Positions 23,893-32,596 of a stretch of DNA of 64,000 nucleotides are shown in pieces; the stretch's first letter is position 1, and each line of letters opens with the position of its first letter. Location: NCBI GenBank assembly GCA_963849115.1, contig CAWKGK010000007.1:113282-177281 (forward strand). The letters run 5' to 3'. The notes beneath the pieces were generated by a model. The model ran no database searches, had not been told where the DNA came from, and saw only the letters and a list, made by a program, of their open reading frames with translations. Made by a program: the position numbers and the translations under genes. The DNA comes from JACDAL01 sp963849115. Lineage in GTDB: Bacteria; Actinomycetota; CADDZG01; WHSQ01.

Positions 23893-26238
23893 TCAGGCCC
23901 CCAGCTCGGCCAGAAGCGCACGGCGGGCCTCGATACCACGGCGTCCGTCGGCCGCGTTCTCGTCGAGGAGGTCCATGCTCTGCTTGAGGTAGGCGGGCAG
24001 ATGATCGAGCACCCTGGTCCCCCCGAGCCCGGCTGCGTCGGCGTAGGCGACCACTGCACGCCCTATGAACCCTTTGCCTCCCAACCCTTTGAGCAGCTCC
24101 TTGCGGCCGGGGTGCCCGAGCAGGGCATGTCCCTGGACCAAGAAATGGAGGGGGTCGAGGTATGGCGTCGGGTCGCGACGGGCCTCTTCCCAGTCCAGCA
24201 GGGCCCAGCCGGCGTGCGTCCTGTAGAGGTTCCAGGGAGCGAAGTCCCCGTGCTCGGCGCCGGCGGCGAACAGGCCTCCCACGGCGGCCGCCACCTCCTG
24301 CGGTAGATACCACGGCCGCAGCCGAGGCTTCCACGCCACGCCGGCGAACAGCAACAGGCCCGGCGCCTCGTGCAGCAGCCGCGGCGGCGACAGGGGGGCC
24401 GGGACGCGCCCGGCCAGATCTCGGACTGCCAGCGCCTCTGTTCGCAGGGCGTCGGCACCCGCAGCACCGGAAGCAATCTTGGCGACCCACTCACAGCCGC
24501 CGTCGGCGTCGAGCCCCAGCGCCACGTAGCGACCCTCATGATTGGTGGTCGCCACCGCCAGACGCATGCCCTCACGAAGGTGCGGGGCCAGGGCCTGGGT
24601 GACTTCGTCGGGTATGGAGTCCCCCACCGTCCCGCTCGCTAACCGCTCGACCGGCAGCAGGCGGGCCAGCCCGACCGCAGCGAGGGCGCGTGCACCACTC
24701 CAACCGGCGAGGCCGCGCGGGGTCATCGGGTGGTAGATGCGAAGCCCGGCGCGGGCGGCCGCGGGCGGGGACGAAGGCAGCACGAAACGGGGCGCGCCCG
24801 CGCCTTCGCTCTCGATCCGGCCCTCGAGCTCGCTCCTGAGCCGCTCGACCTCCACTTCACCGGCGCGCACGACCTCGTCCACGGGCTTCACCGCATCGAT
24901 GAACACGTGCTTCTGCTTGGACGGAAGGTGCTTGCGCCACGCCCGCATTTGCCGGTCGAGCTCCTCGATCGAAAGCTCTTGCTTGCGGGTGTAGACGATC
25001 TCGGCGGGAGCCTCGAGTATCAACAGCAGGTCGGGCACGGGCTGCAGGCGCCCCAAGGCCCACAGCAGGCGCGACGGAATGCTCATCCGGTAGCGCTTGG
25101 GATCGACCGCGATGTCCCACCATCCGCGTTCGACGATCACCCAGCCCCCGGCTTTCACGAAGGGACGGATCCGCAGCCCCCACCCCAGGAAGTAATCGCA
25201 GAAGACGTAGGCGGTCTTGAGGTAGGAGAGCCCGAAGGGATAGGGAGGGTTCTTGTGCGGCTCGGTGACGGTAATGCCCGGCATCGTGCGCCGGGGCAGC
25301 GTTCCCACCTTGCGGATGCGCATGATGGGCTTGCCTGCGAGCGCCCCCTGAAGCAGCGCGTCGATGAGCGTGGTCTTGCCGGAGCCGTCGGGCCCGACTA
25401 CCGAGAGCACCGCCCCAGGTCCGCTCGCGGCCACCGCCGCGCCCTCGTCCTTGTAGACGGCATGGGTCTCGGCGACGAGATCCACCCAGCCGCCGACATC
25501 CTCGGGCACACGGCGGCCCGCGCGCAGGCTCTGTTTGATGATCGGGCAAGTCTTCTTGGCCCTCTTGGCAACGAGGCGCGAGAAGGCCACCTGCGGCTCG
25601 GTGGCAGCCTTGGCCAGGTAGTAGGCCTCGACCCTCGCCATCGCACTCCGGTCCCAACCACCGGCGGCCACCGCGGCAGCCCCCTTGCCGGCCGCCTTGC
25701 CCACGGAGCCAAGCAGAGCTGCGGCGCGCCGGTAGCCCTCCTCATCGCCGCTCAGAAGCTCCGCCACCCGCTCCTTGGCCAGGTTCTTGGGATCGGGGCG
25801 TCCTCCTGAGGAGATCCCGTTGATGACTAGCTTGAAGAGCCCCTCGGCCCCCGGACGCAGCCGCCGAAAACCGCCCGCGTCGGCCTCTGAAACGTCCTCC
25901 AACACAGCGGGCTGGAACACCGTCGCACCCCGGAAGGTGGCCCGGTCCTTAACGTCAAGCTGCAGGAAAACTCGCTCGAGCGGGTCGACGGCGATCAGAT
26001 ACATGGTGCCGGGGATGTGACGGCATACGGCCACCGCGCCGAGATCGTGGTCTGTTGCCCACCGTCGAAAGGACCTCTCGATCTCCTCCCAGCTCGAACG
26101 CGGGGCCATGACATCGACATCGCCCTCTCCCGAGACTCCCGCCTCTACGTTCTTCCACACCACTGCCGGGCTCTCGATCGAGGCGATGTGGCCGAGGAGG
26201 TCCATCCACTGCGCGGTGCGATCGGCGGTCTGAGTCAC
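23893..26238 (-). CDS. Three-domain protein: nucleotidyltransferase-like, P-loop kinase, APH-like phosphotransferase
   Basis: A 781-residue soluble protein whose GTG overlaps the previous stop (GTGA). Domain 1 (about 10-265) has VVWKNVEAGVSGEGDVDVMAP, a GxGDxD motif like that of nucleotidyltransferases, and aligns with the whole protein at 26235-27044. Domain 2 (about 275-470) has a P-loop GPDGSGKT (282-289), ERGWWDIAVDP (370-380, resembling the DR-type motif of thymidylate kinases) and a lid-like basic helix. Domain 3 (about 500-781) has the APH-kinase catalytic loop HGDFAPWN (H663, D665, N670) and LLDWEEA (D682). All three sets of key residues are intact. The substrate is unknown; a phosphoryl or nucleotidyl relay in making a lipid- or sugar-linked precursor is one idea. 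I do not recognise this three-domain combination. Confidence 0.8.
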   Translation of the reverse strand: MTQTADRTAQWMDLLGHIASIESPAVVWKNVEAGVSGEGDVDVMAPRSSWEEIERSFRRWATDHDLGAVAVCRHIPGTMYLIAVDPLERVFLQLDVKDRATFRGATVFQPAVLEDVSEADAGGFRRLRPGAEGLFKLVINGISSGGRPDPKNLAKERVAELLSGDEEGYRRAAALLGSVGKAAGKGAAAVAAGGWDRSAMARVEAYYLAKAATEPQVAFSRLVAKRAKKTCPIIKQSLRAGRRVPEDVGGWVDLVAETHAVYKDEGAAVAASGPGAVLSVVGPDGSGKTTLIDALLQGALAGKPIMRIRKVGTLPRRTMPGITVTEPHKNPPYPFGLSYLKTAYVFCDYFLGWGLRIRPFVKAGGWVIVERGWWDIAVDPKRYRMSIPSRLLWALGRLQPVPDLLLILEAPAEIVYTRKQELSIEELDRQMRAWRKHLPSKQKHVFIDAVKPVDEVVRAGEVEVERLRSELEGRIESEGAGAPRFVLPSSPPAAARAGLRIYHPMTPRGLAGWSGARALAAVGLARLLPVERLASGTVGDSIPDEVTQALAPHLREGMRLAVATTNHEGRYVALGLDADGGCEWVAKIASGAAGADALRTEALAVRDLAGRVPAPLSPPRLLHEAPGLLLFAGVAWKPRLRPWYLPQEVAAAVGGLFAAGAEHGDFAPWNLYRTHAGWALLDWEEARRDPTPYLDPLHFLVQGHALLGHPGRKELLKGLGGKGFIGRAVVAYADAAGLGGTRVLDHLPAYLKQSMDLLDENAADGRRGIEARRALLAELGA

Positions 26239-27044
26239 CGGCCGTAGCCCTCGTAGTGGACCTCGTGCTTCTTGGCCACCTCCGCGATCCACTTGTCGGG
26301 GTCGCCGTAAATGGTGCGGTCGTGGGTGAAGATCGCGGTGAGCAGAGGACAGTCCTTCTTGAGTTGTTTGGCCTGAAACCTCGACCACAGGACCTGCGGC
26401 TCGGCCACCGCGCCCAGCAGAGCGCGCGCCTCGACCGTCATCATCGCCCGCCGGTCCCAGCTCCCACGCATGGCCGCCTCGGCCCCCTTGACGAGCGAGC
26501 CTCGGGCGAAGCCGAACAGCGACGCCGTCTTGCGCACGCCCTCGGGGTCGCTCTGCAGCACCTCCCGCACCCGCCTCTTCTTCAGTCCCGCCTCGTTGGG
26601 AGCGCCTCCCCACTTGAGGCCGTTCTGGGTCAGCAGAATGACGCCTTCGGTGCCGGGGCGCACACGTCGGAAGCCCTTGTCGTCGAGCTCCATGAGCGGT
26701 GAGATGTCCTCGGGCTCGAAGCAGGTGGAGCCGCGAAAGTACTTGCGGGCATTGACGTCGAGCTCCAAGAAGGTGGCGTTCTCCTTATCCAGCGCGATGA
26801 GAAACAGCACGCCCGGAACCTCCCGGCAGGCGGCCACGGGTGAGAAGCCGTGACCGATGGCCCACTCGGCGAACTCGCGCGTGATCTGATCCCAGCGGGC
26901 CGCAGGGGCCATCGAGTCGAAGTCACCCTCGCCCGACAGCGCGGCGTCGGCGTTCTTCCACAGACCCCAGTCGGGGAGTGTCTCGGTGAGACGGTTGAGC
27001 AGCGGCACCCACAGCGCGGTGAGCTCCTCCGCGGTGCGCGTCAT
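26235..27044 (-). CDS. Nucleotidyltransferase-like protein, paralogue of the fusion protein's first domain
   Basis: A 269-residue protein whose ATG overlaps the upstream glycosyltransferase stop (ATGA) and whose TGA overlaps the next start. It aligns from end to end with residues 1-265 of the fusion protein. WGLWKNADAALSGEGDFDSMAP matches VVWKNVEAGVSGEGDVDVMAP, FLELDVNARKYFRGSTCFEPEDIS matches FLQLDVKDRATFRGATVFQPAVLE, and GFRRVRPGTEG matches GFRRLRPGAEG. The invariant Gly-Glu-Gly-Asp-x-Asp suggests metal-dependent nucleotidyl transfer, but the family is not one I can name with certainty. Coupling on both sides indicates stoichiometric production with the kinase fusion and the GT4 enzyme. Confidence 0.75.
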   Translation of the reverse strand: MTRTAEELTALWVPLLNRLTETLPDWGLWKNADAALSGEGDFDSMAPAARWDQITREFAEWAIGHGFSPVAACREVPGVLFLIALDKENATFLELDVNARKYFRGSTCFEPEDISPLMELDDKGFRRVRPGTEGVILLTQNGLKWGGAPNEAGLKKRRVREVLQSDPEGVRKTASLFGFARGSLVKGAEAAMRGSWDRRAMMTVEARALLGAVAEPQVLWSRFQAKQLKKDCPLLTAIFTHDRTIYGDPDKWIAEVAKKHEVHYEGYGR

Positions 27045-28120
27045 CCCGGCAGGGCCTTTGCCTGCTCGAGCCACAGGCCGGCGACGTGGTCCCAGCCGAG
27101 TTCATCCCGCACTACCCGCGCGCCCTGTGCGCCGAGCGCGGGAGCTTCGTCGGAGAAAAGGCGGCGCAGCCCGTCGGCGAGGCTGTGTGCATCGGGCTGT
27201 GCGAGGATCCCCCCACCCTTGCGAGCGAGGTAGGTGCCGAGGGGGTAAGGGGTCGCCACCGTCGGTATGCCGAGCGAGACTGCCTCGAGGGTCGAGTTCG
27301 GACATGCATCCCAGCGCGACGGGTAGACGAAGCCGGACGCCTCGACCAGCAGCTCGCGTTTGGCGGGTCCGTAGGCGGCGTCACCCACCGTGATCCACTC
27401 GCCAAGACCCTTGTCCGCGATCCACTCCGCCACCTTCTGCTTGCGCGCCCGCCAATCGGGGCCGTGAAGCCTCACCTGGGGCCGTTCGGCCACAGACAGC
27501 AAGGAGACAGCGTCGATGAGGATGTCGAGGCCCTTGTGTTGCGGGTCGAAGCGCCCCAGCCACAAGACGTAGGAGTCGCGCCTCCCTCGCCACAACGGCT
27601 CACTAGGAACGTCGACGCCGTTCGAGACGGTGATGACCGCCCCTCGATAGCCGAGCGCGTCTAGATGCGCTCTCTCTTCTTCGAAGAACACGTGGATCGC
27701 ATGGGCATCCATCACAAGCTCTTTCTCCCACGCCGCCCACCAGCCCTTCTTGAGAAGCTTCTTTCGCTCGACGATATGAGGGTCATATGCGCCCCGCGGC
27801 TCGAGCACGTAGCGAGCGCCCATTCGCTTTCCGACCGCAGCGGCGCGCACGTTGCGGTAGGTCCAACCCGAGTGCAGCACAAGGATGTCGTCGGGCTCGA
27901 GGATCTCTTCCAGGCCTATGGGAACCTTGAGCGCGCGCTTGCCTGCATGGCGGACGGGGAGCCACTGGACACCGCCCTCTGCCGGCGGGTCCACACCTTC
28001 GTCGAAGGCAATAACGGCCTCGGCGCCGCAATTCACCATTCCTTGCGACCAGCGCTTCACCGCGCTGGTCATGCCGCCGTCACCCACGAGCGCACGCGGG
28101 TAGTAACGCACTACTCGCAA
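27041..28120 (-). CDS. GT4 family glycosyltransferase
   Basis: A 359-residue GT-B glycosyltransferase. The N-terminal acceptor domain begins LRVVRYYPRALVGDGGMTSAVKRWSQGM. The C-terminal donor domain has YVLWLGRFDPQHKGLDILIDAV and the donor-site motif SRWDACPNSTLEAVSLGIPTVAT. No ATG/GTG exists at the right place: the TTG at 28120 is chosen because AAAGGA lies eight bases upstream and it gives the standard first strand. Its stop overlaps the start of the nucleotidyltransferase-like gene. It probably adds one sugar of the repeat unit on the cytoplasmic face. Confidence 0.88.
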   Translation of the reverse strand: MRVVRYYPRALVGDGGMTSAVKRWSQGMVNCGAEAVIAFDEGVDPPAEGGVQWLPVRHAGKRALKVPIGLEEILEPDDILVLHSGWTYRNVRAAAVGKRMGARYVLEPRGAYDPHIVERKKLLKKGWWAAWEKELVMDAHAIHVFFEEERAHLDALGYRGAVITVSNGVDVPSEPLWRGRRDSYVLWLGRFDPQHKGLDILIDAVSLLSVAERPQVRLHGPDWRARKQKVAEWIADKGLGEWITVGDAAYGPAKRELLVEASGFVYPSRWDACPNSTLEAVSLGIPTVATPYPLGTYLARKGGGILAQPDAHSLADGLRRLFSDEAPALGAQGARVVRDELGWDHVAGLWLEQAKALPG

Positions 28121-28173
28121 GTCTGGATCCTTTCGCGCGCAGCAATGCTCGGCACGGCAGAAAAGAGCGACAT

Positions 28174-29124
28174 CTAGCGCCCGGGGTCGGCGCCGAAGTG
28201 CTCGGCGAACCAAGCCACCGTCTGCTCGAGCCCTTGCCTCACAGTGGTCTGTGGCTTGTAGCCGAGCAACTCGGCGGAGCGGCTGAGATCCGCATGCGTC
28301 AGCCGCACGTCGCCGGGGCGGGGATCTGTGAATATCGGATCGGGACGAGTCCCGGTCAACTCTGCAACAATGGCGAGGATCTCGTTGACCGACGTGGGAT
28401 CTTGCCCACCCCCGATGTTGAAAGCCTCGCCAAACGCCGCCTCGGGAGCGCGTGCGGCTGCGAAGTTGCCCTCGACCGCATCGTCGATGTAGGTGAAATC
28501 GCGTGCCTGCTCACCATCGGAATGGATGACCGGGCGGTCGCCTTTCATGCACGCAAGCACGAAACGAGGAACCAGGGTCGCGTACTCACTGGAAGGATCT
28601 TGTCGCGGGCCGAAGACGTTGAAGTAGCGCAGCGAGATCGCGGGGACGGAATAGGCTCGCCACCACGTCTTGCAGTACACCTCACCGACCATTTTCGAAG
28701 CCGCGTAGGGAGAGCGCGGCTCGAGTGTCATACCCTCGTGCAGCGGAAACTCCGTCTGATCGCCGTAGACCGAGGAGGAGGACGCGCTGACGACGCGGGC
28801 TCCGTTTTCGTGTGCCGCAAGCAGCACGTTGAGCGTCCCTCGGACGTTGACGTCGGAAGTCAATCCCGGCAGCTGCATCGAGCGCGGCACCGATCTCATC
28901 GCACCCTGGTGAAAGATGACGTCGCAGCCCTTTGCGGCTCTGCCGACCGCCGCTTCGTCCCGGAGGTCTGCCTCCACCAGCTCTAGCTCGGGGCAGTCCG
29001 ACAGGTTGTCGATGGAGCCTTCGGAGAGGTCGTCGAGCCCCACGACCTGGTCGCCCTCGGCAATCAAGCGCGCGCCGAGGCGCGAACCGATGAATCCGGC
29101 CGCCCCTGTGACTAGACACCTCAT
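28174..29124 (-). CDS. NAD-dependent sugar epimerase/dehydratase (UDP-glucose 4-epimerase-like)
   Basis: A 316-residue extended SDR enzyme. It has the NAD-binding GAAGFIGSRLG motif (7-17), the Asp at the end of strand 2 (GLDDLSEG), Ser/Tyr/Lys catalysis (SASSSVYGD and SPYAASK) and the substrate-loop RYFNVFGPRQDPSSEYA. The pattern is that of UDP-hexose 4-epimerases, including the UDP-GlcNAc/GalNAc type. It supplies a UDP-sugar donor for the locus; the exact sugar is not determined. The ATG has AGGTGA upstream. It precedes the GT4 gene on the same strand with a 53-bp gap that holds a 20-codon reading frame. Confidence 0.9.
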   Translation of the reverse strand: MRCLVTGAAGFIGSRLGARLIAEGDQVVGLDDLSEGSIDNLSDCPELELVEADLRDEAAVGRAAKGCDVIFHQGAMRSVPRSMQLPGLTSDVNVRGTLNVLLAAHENGARVVSASSSSVYGDQTEFPLHEGMTLEPRSPYAASKMVGEVYCKTWWRAYSVPAISLRYFNVFGPRQDPSSEYATLVPRFVLACMKGDRPVIHSDGEQARDFTYIDDAVEGNFAAARAPEAAFGEAFNIGGGQDPTSVNEILAIVAELTGTRPDPIFTDPRPGDVRLTHADLSRSAELLGYKPQTTVRQGLEQTVAWFAEHFGADPGR

Positions 29125-29194
29125 GTGCTCACCTTGTCCTTTGAGTTCTTCGAGTCATTCTTGGATATACCGGCAGCATTTCTTGTGCAAGTGG

Positions 29195-30127
29195 TCACCA
29201 CGAGCTGCGCGCCCATTCGATGGTTCGCCTCAGCCCGTCCTCGAGGGTGACCTGTGGCTCCCAGCCCATCGTGGAGCGAGCAAGGGAGATGTCGGGACAA
29301 CGGACCTCGGGGTCGTCCACCGGCCTGTCGGTGAACACAACCTCAGAGTCACTGCCCGCCAAGGATGCGATCATCTCTGCGAGCTGTCGGACGGTGATCT
29401 CACGCGGGTTGCCGAGATTCATTGGCCCGGGGATGTCGGCATGGATGAAACGCCAGATCCCTTCGACGAGGTCGTCGACGTAGCACAACGACCGGGTTTG
29501 CTCGCCGTCGCCGTGCACCGTCAGCTTCTCACCCGCAAGCGCCTGCTGGATGAAGGTGGGGACCGCCCGGCCGTCGCCCTTGCGCAGGCGCGGCCCAAAG
29601 GTATTGAAGATGCGGATGATCCTCACCGGCATGCCGTGGGTGCGGTGATACGCCATCACCATCGCTTCCGCGAAGCGTTTGGCTTCGTCGTAGACGCCGC
29701 GCGGCCCCACTGGATTGACGTTCCCCCAATAGCTCTCTGGCTGAGGGTGGACCTTGGGATCACCGTAGACCTCGGAGGTTGAGGCCATGAAGAACCCGGC
29801 CGACTTCGCCTTGGCCAGGCCCAGTGCGTGCAGCGAGCCGAGAGCCCCTACCTTGAGAGTGTGTATCGGATGGTCGAGATAGTCGCGCGGAGAAGCGGGG
29901 GAGGCGAAGTGCAGCACCCAGTCGACATCGCCCTCCACGAACATGTAATTGGTAACATCGTATCGCTCGAACCGGAATCTCTCGTGCGAGATAATGCGGC
30001 CCAGGTTACCGGCATCACCAGTGAGGAAAGAGTCGAAGCAGACTACGTCCCAACCTTCGTGCAACAGCCGCTCGCAAAGATGAGACCCGACGAAACCCGC
30101 GCCTCCGGTAACTACCGCTCGTGGCAA
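29195..30127 (-). CDS. uxs: UDP-glucuronate decarboxylase (UDP-xylose synthase)
   Basis: A 310-residue SDR enzyme with NAD-binding TGGAGFVGSHLCERLL. The UXS-specific segments are HFASPASPRDYLDHPIHTLKVG, STSEVYGDPKVHPQPESYWGNVNPVGPRGVYDEAKRFAEA and RIFNTFGPRL. The YDEAK catalytic Tyr/Lys pair is intact. It oxidises and decarboxylates UDP-glucuronate to UDP-xylose. The gene for UDP-glucose dehydrogenase lies 11 bp upstream, giving the two-step route from UDP-glucose. The start codon is TTG, and an ATG alternative is not obvious. No N-terminal membrane helix is seen, unlike some eukaryotic forms. Confidence 0.92.
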   Translation of the reverse strand: MPRAVVTGGAGFVGSHLCERLLHEGWDVVCFDSFLTGDAGNLGRIISHERFRFERYDVTNYMFVEGDVDWVLHFASPASPRDYLDHPIHTLKVGALGSLHALGLAKAKSAGFFMASTSEVYGDPKVHPQPESYWGNVNPVGPRGVYDEAKRFAEAMVMAYHRTHGMPVRIIRIFNTFGPRLRKGDGRAVPTFIQQALAGEKLTVHGDGEQTRSLCYVDDLVEGIWRFIHADIPGPMNLGNPREITVRQLAEMIASLAGSDSEVVFTDRPVDDPEVRCPDISLARSTMGWEPQVTLEDGLRRTIEWARSSW

Positions 30128-30138
30128 CCTAGTGCTTT

Positions 30139-31452
30139 CTAGACGACGTGAGGACGGCCGGTGGGGTAGTAGCTAAACCCGGCGTTCCTCATCTCTTGGG
30201 GATCGAACAGGTTGCGGCCGTCGATGACGACCGGATATGCCATCAGCGAGTGCAGCTTGTCGAGATCGAGGGTTTTGAACTCGTCCCATTCGGTGCACAG
30301 CACCATGCAGTGGGCGTCGTTGAGCGCGTCGTACATGTCATGGCAAACCTCGAGCTCGGGGAGCTCGGCTTTTGCGTTCGCACCGCCCTGCGGATCGTAT
30401 CCGACCACATGCGCGCCCTCGCGCAGCAGCAGGCGGGCAAGCGACAGGGCGGGGGCGGAGCGAACATCGTCGGTGCCGGGCTTGAACGACAGCCCCAGCA
30501 GCGCGATCTTCTTGCCTTCGACGTTCCACAGCGCCTCGAGGACCTTGTCGACGGCAGACTCGACCGCTTGGTCGTTGATCCTTGCGACCTCCCGCAACAG
30601 GGGGAACTCAGCACCGACGCGCGCTGCGAGGCGCTCGAAGGCCTGAATGTCCTTGGGGAAGCAGTAGCCGCCGTAGCCGAGCCCTGCATTGAGGAAGGAG
30701 CGGCCGATGCGCTCGTCGGCTCCCATTACCTCTGCAACCGCCACGACATCTCCACCCGAACGCTCACACAGCCGAGAGAGAGCGTTGGCATAAGAGATCT
30801 TGAGCGCCAAGAAAGCGTTACATGCGTGTTTCGCCAGCTCGGCGGTTGCGATGTCTGTTTCGATGATCTTGGTGCCCCCCTCGAGGAGAGGGCCGTACAG
30901 CTCCCGCATCCTGGCAAAAGCCTTGGGCGACTCCGCCCCCACCAAGATGCGGTCGGGTTGCAGGGAGTCCTCGACCGCGGTTCCCTCTTTGAGGAACTCC
31001 GGGTTCGAAACAACTTCGGCAGAGCCGGCGAAGTCGGCGCGCTCGCGCGCCAGCGTCCTCTTCACTCGCTGAGCGGTACCGGCCGGAACAGTCGACTTCT
31101 CGACCACGACGACATCAGACCGTCCGTGGCGAGCGACATCACGAGCCACCTGCTCGACGGCGATGAGGTTAGCTTCTCCCGAAGCTCTTGGGGGTGTACC
31201 GACGCAGATGAAGACCACGTCTGCGCCCGAGATGGCCTCGGCGGAGTCGGTAGTAAACGACAGTTTGCCCGACTCCATCGTTTCGTCCAATAGTTCCTGT
31301 AACCCCGGCTCGTAGAACCAGGGAACGCGACGCCGCAGCATCGCGATCTTTTCCTCGTCGAGGTCGTTTCCCACGACATCGTGGCCGAGCTTCGCCATCG
31401 TCCCGCATGTGACCAGACCCACGTGCCCGGCGCCTATGACACCTACCTTCAA
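30139..31452 (-). CDS. ugd: UDP-glucose 6-dehydrogenase
   Basis: A 437-residue enzyme oxidising UDP-glucose to UDP-glucuronate with two NAD+. N-terminal NAD domain GAGHVGLVTCGTMAKLGHDVVGND; the catalytic Cys is in GLGYGGYCFPKD with the following Lys-Asp; NPEFLKEGTAVEDSLQPDRILVG and the C-terminal GLSFKPGTDDVRSAPALSLARLLL complete the family signature. The TTG start has GGAGG nine bases upstream and yields the canonical MKVGVIG N-terminus. The BY-kinase at 6338 might phosphorylate Ugd, as known in other bacteria, but nothing here proves it. Confidence 0.95.
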   Translation of the reverse strand: MKVGVIGAGHVGLVTCGTMAKLGHDVVGNDLDEEKIAMLRRRVPWFYEPGLQELLDETMESGKLSFTTDSAEAISGADVVFICVGTPPRASGEANLIAVEQVARDVARHGRSDVVVVEKSTVPAGTAQRVKRTLARERADFAGSAEVVSNPEFLKEGTAVEDSLQPDRILVGAESPKAFARMRELYGPLLEGGTKIIETDIATAELAKHACNAFLALKISYANALSRLCERSGGDVVAVAEVMGADERIGRSFLNAGLGYGGYCFPKDIQAFERLAARVGAEFPLLREVARINDQAVESAVDKVLEALWNVEGKKIALLGLSFKPGTDDVRSAPALSLARLLLREGAHVVGYDPQGGANAKAELPELEVCHDMYDALNDAHCMVLCTEWDEFKTLDLDKLHSLMAYPVVIDGRNLFDPQEMRNAGFSYYPTGRPHVV

Positions 31453-31505
31453 GATTTCCGTCCTCCAGATCTAGGGCGAGCCCGCACAAGGGCCGCCGTG
31501 CCGGG

Positions 31506-32522
31506 CTACTTAGAAGCTGCGGCCTCTGAGGGCCGTCTTGCCAACTGCACGGAGATCCACTCGTAGGTGGCCTTGAGGCCGTCCTCGAGAGGGGTCTGCG
31601 GCTCCCAGCCGAGAACCTCACGCAGCCGGGTATTGTCGCTGTTGCGGCCGCGTACTCCTTGCGGCTTGCTGACGTCGTTACGCTTGGTGATCTGCTTGCC
31701 GGCGACCTTGGCAACGAGGTCCACGAGGTCGTTGATCCCGATGAGCACGTCGGTTCCGAGGTTCAGCGGCGCCGAGTGGTCGGAGTGCATGATCCGGTAG
31801 ATACCCTCTACGCAATCATCCACGTAGGTGAACGAGCGCGTCTGGAGGCCGTCACCCCAGACCTCGATCTCACCACCGTCCTCGACCAACGCTACCTTGC
31901 GGCTGATGGCGGCGGGCGCCTTCTCGCGGCCCCCGTCATACGTGCCCAGCGGACCGTAGATGTTGTGAAAGCGAGCGACGCGGGTCGGAAGCCGGCCCTC
32001 CTCGTCATAGTACTGACACAGCTTCTCGGCGTAGAGCTTCTCCCAGCCGTATCCTTCTTCGGGATCCGCAGGATAGGCGTCCTCTTCCCGGAGCCCACCG
32101 ATGTCCGGCGAGTTCTGGCGGTAGAGAGGATAGATGCAGGCGGACGACGAGTAGAAGTAGCGGCTCGCCTTGTTCTGGTGAGCGGCGTCGAGCATGTGGG
32201 CGTTGATGAGGATGTTGTTGCGCGCCACATCGGCATGGTTGCCGGTGATGTATCCGATGCCTCCCATGTCGGCGGCAAGCTGATAGACCTCGGAGACGTT
32301 CTCAGTGGCCTCGAGACAATTCTCCCAGCGCCTCAAGTCGAGCACCTTGAAGTCATCGGCAGACGTCGCCTCGTACTCAGGCTCTTTGATGTCGACGCCG
32401 CGCACCCAATACCCACGTTCCTTCAGGTACTTGATCATGTGGTGGCCGATGAAACCGCCACCTCCGGCTACGAGAGCCGACTTTCCGCTCATTCCGTTCT
32501 GACCCATGCCGTTCTCACCCAT
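31506..32522 (-). CDS. GDP-mannose 3,5-epimerase-like SDR enzyme
   Basis: A 338-residue extended SDR protein. After a short Gly/Met-rich leader (MGENGMGQNGMSGKSA) comes VAGGGGFIGHHMIKYLKERG. The segments AADMGGIGYITGNHADVARNN, YFYSSSACIYP, GYGWEKLYAEKLC and RFHNIYGPLGTYDGGREKAPAA match GDP-mannose 3,5-epimerases closely, including the catalytic Tyr/Lys of YGWEK. That enzyme makes GDP-L-galactose or GDP-L-gulose in plants; bacterial homologues work in surface polysaccharide. GGAAGGGAGAG precedes the ATG at 32522. The leader has two more Met codons, so translation might begin later. Confidence 0.85.
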   Translation of the reverse strand: MGENGMGQNGMSGKSALVAGGGGFIGHHMIKYLKERGYWVRGVDIKEPEYEATSADDFKVLDLRRWENCLEATENVSEVYQLAADMGGIGYITGNHADVARNNILINAHMLDAAHQNKASRYFYSSSACIYPLYRQNSPDIGGLREEDAYPADPEEGYGWEKLYAEKLCQYYDEEGRLPTRVARFHNIYGPLGTYDGGREKAPAAISRKVALVEDGGEIEVWGDGLQTRSFTYVDDCVEGIYRIMHSDHSAPLNLGTDVLIGINDLVDLVAKVAGKQITKRNDVSKPQGVRGRNSDNTRLREVLGWEPQTPLEDGLKATYEWISVQLARRPSEAAASK

Positions 32523-32596
32523 TGGAGAACTCTCCCTTCCGAAATCGGTTCATTTTCGTATCGGCAGATGCTCGGGTCGACTTCAGTTGCCCCGAG

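Noticed and set aside
24730..25809. 359-codon plus-strand frame
   Set aside because: Antisense to the kinase fusion; His/Arg/Gly-rich without motifs.
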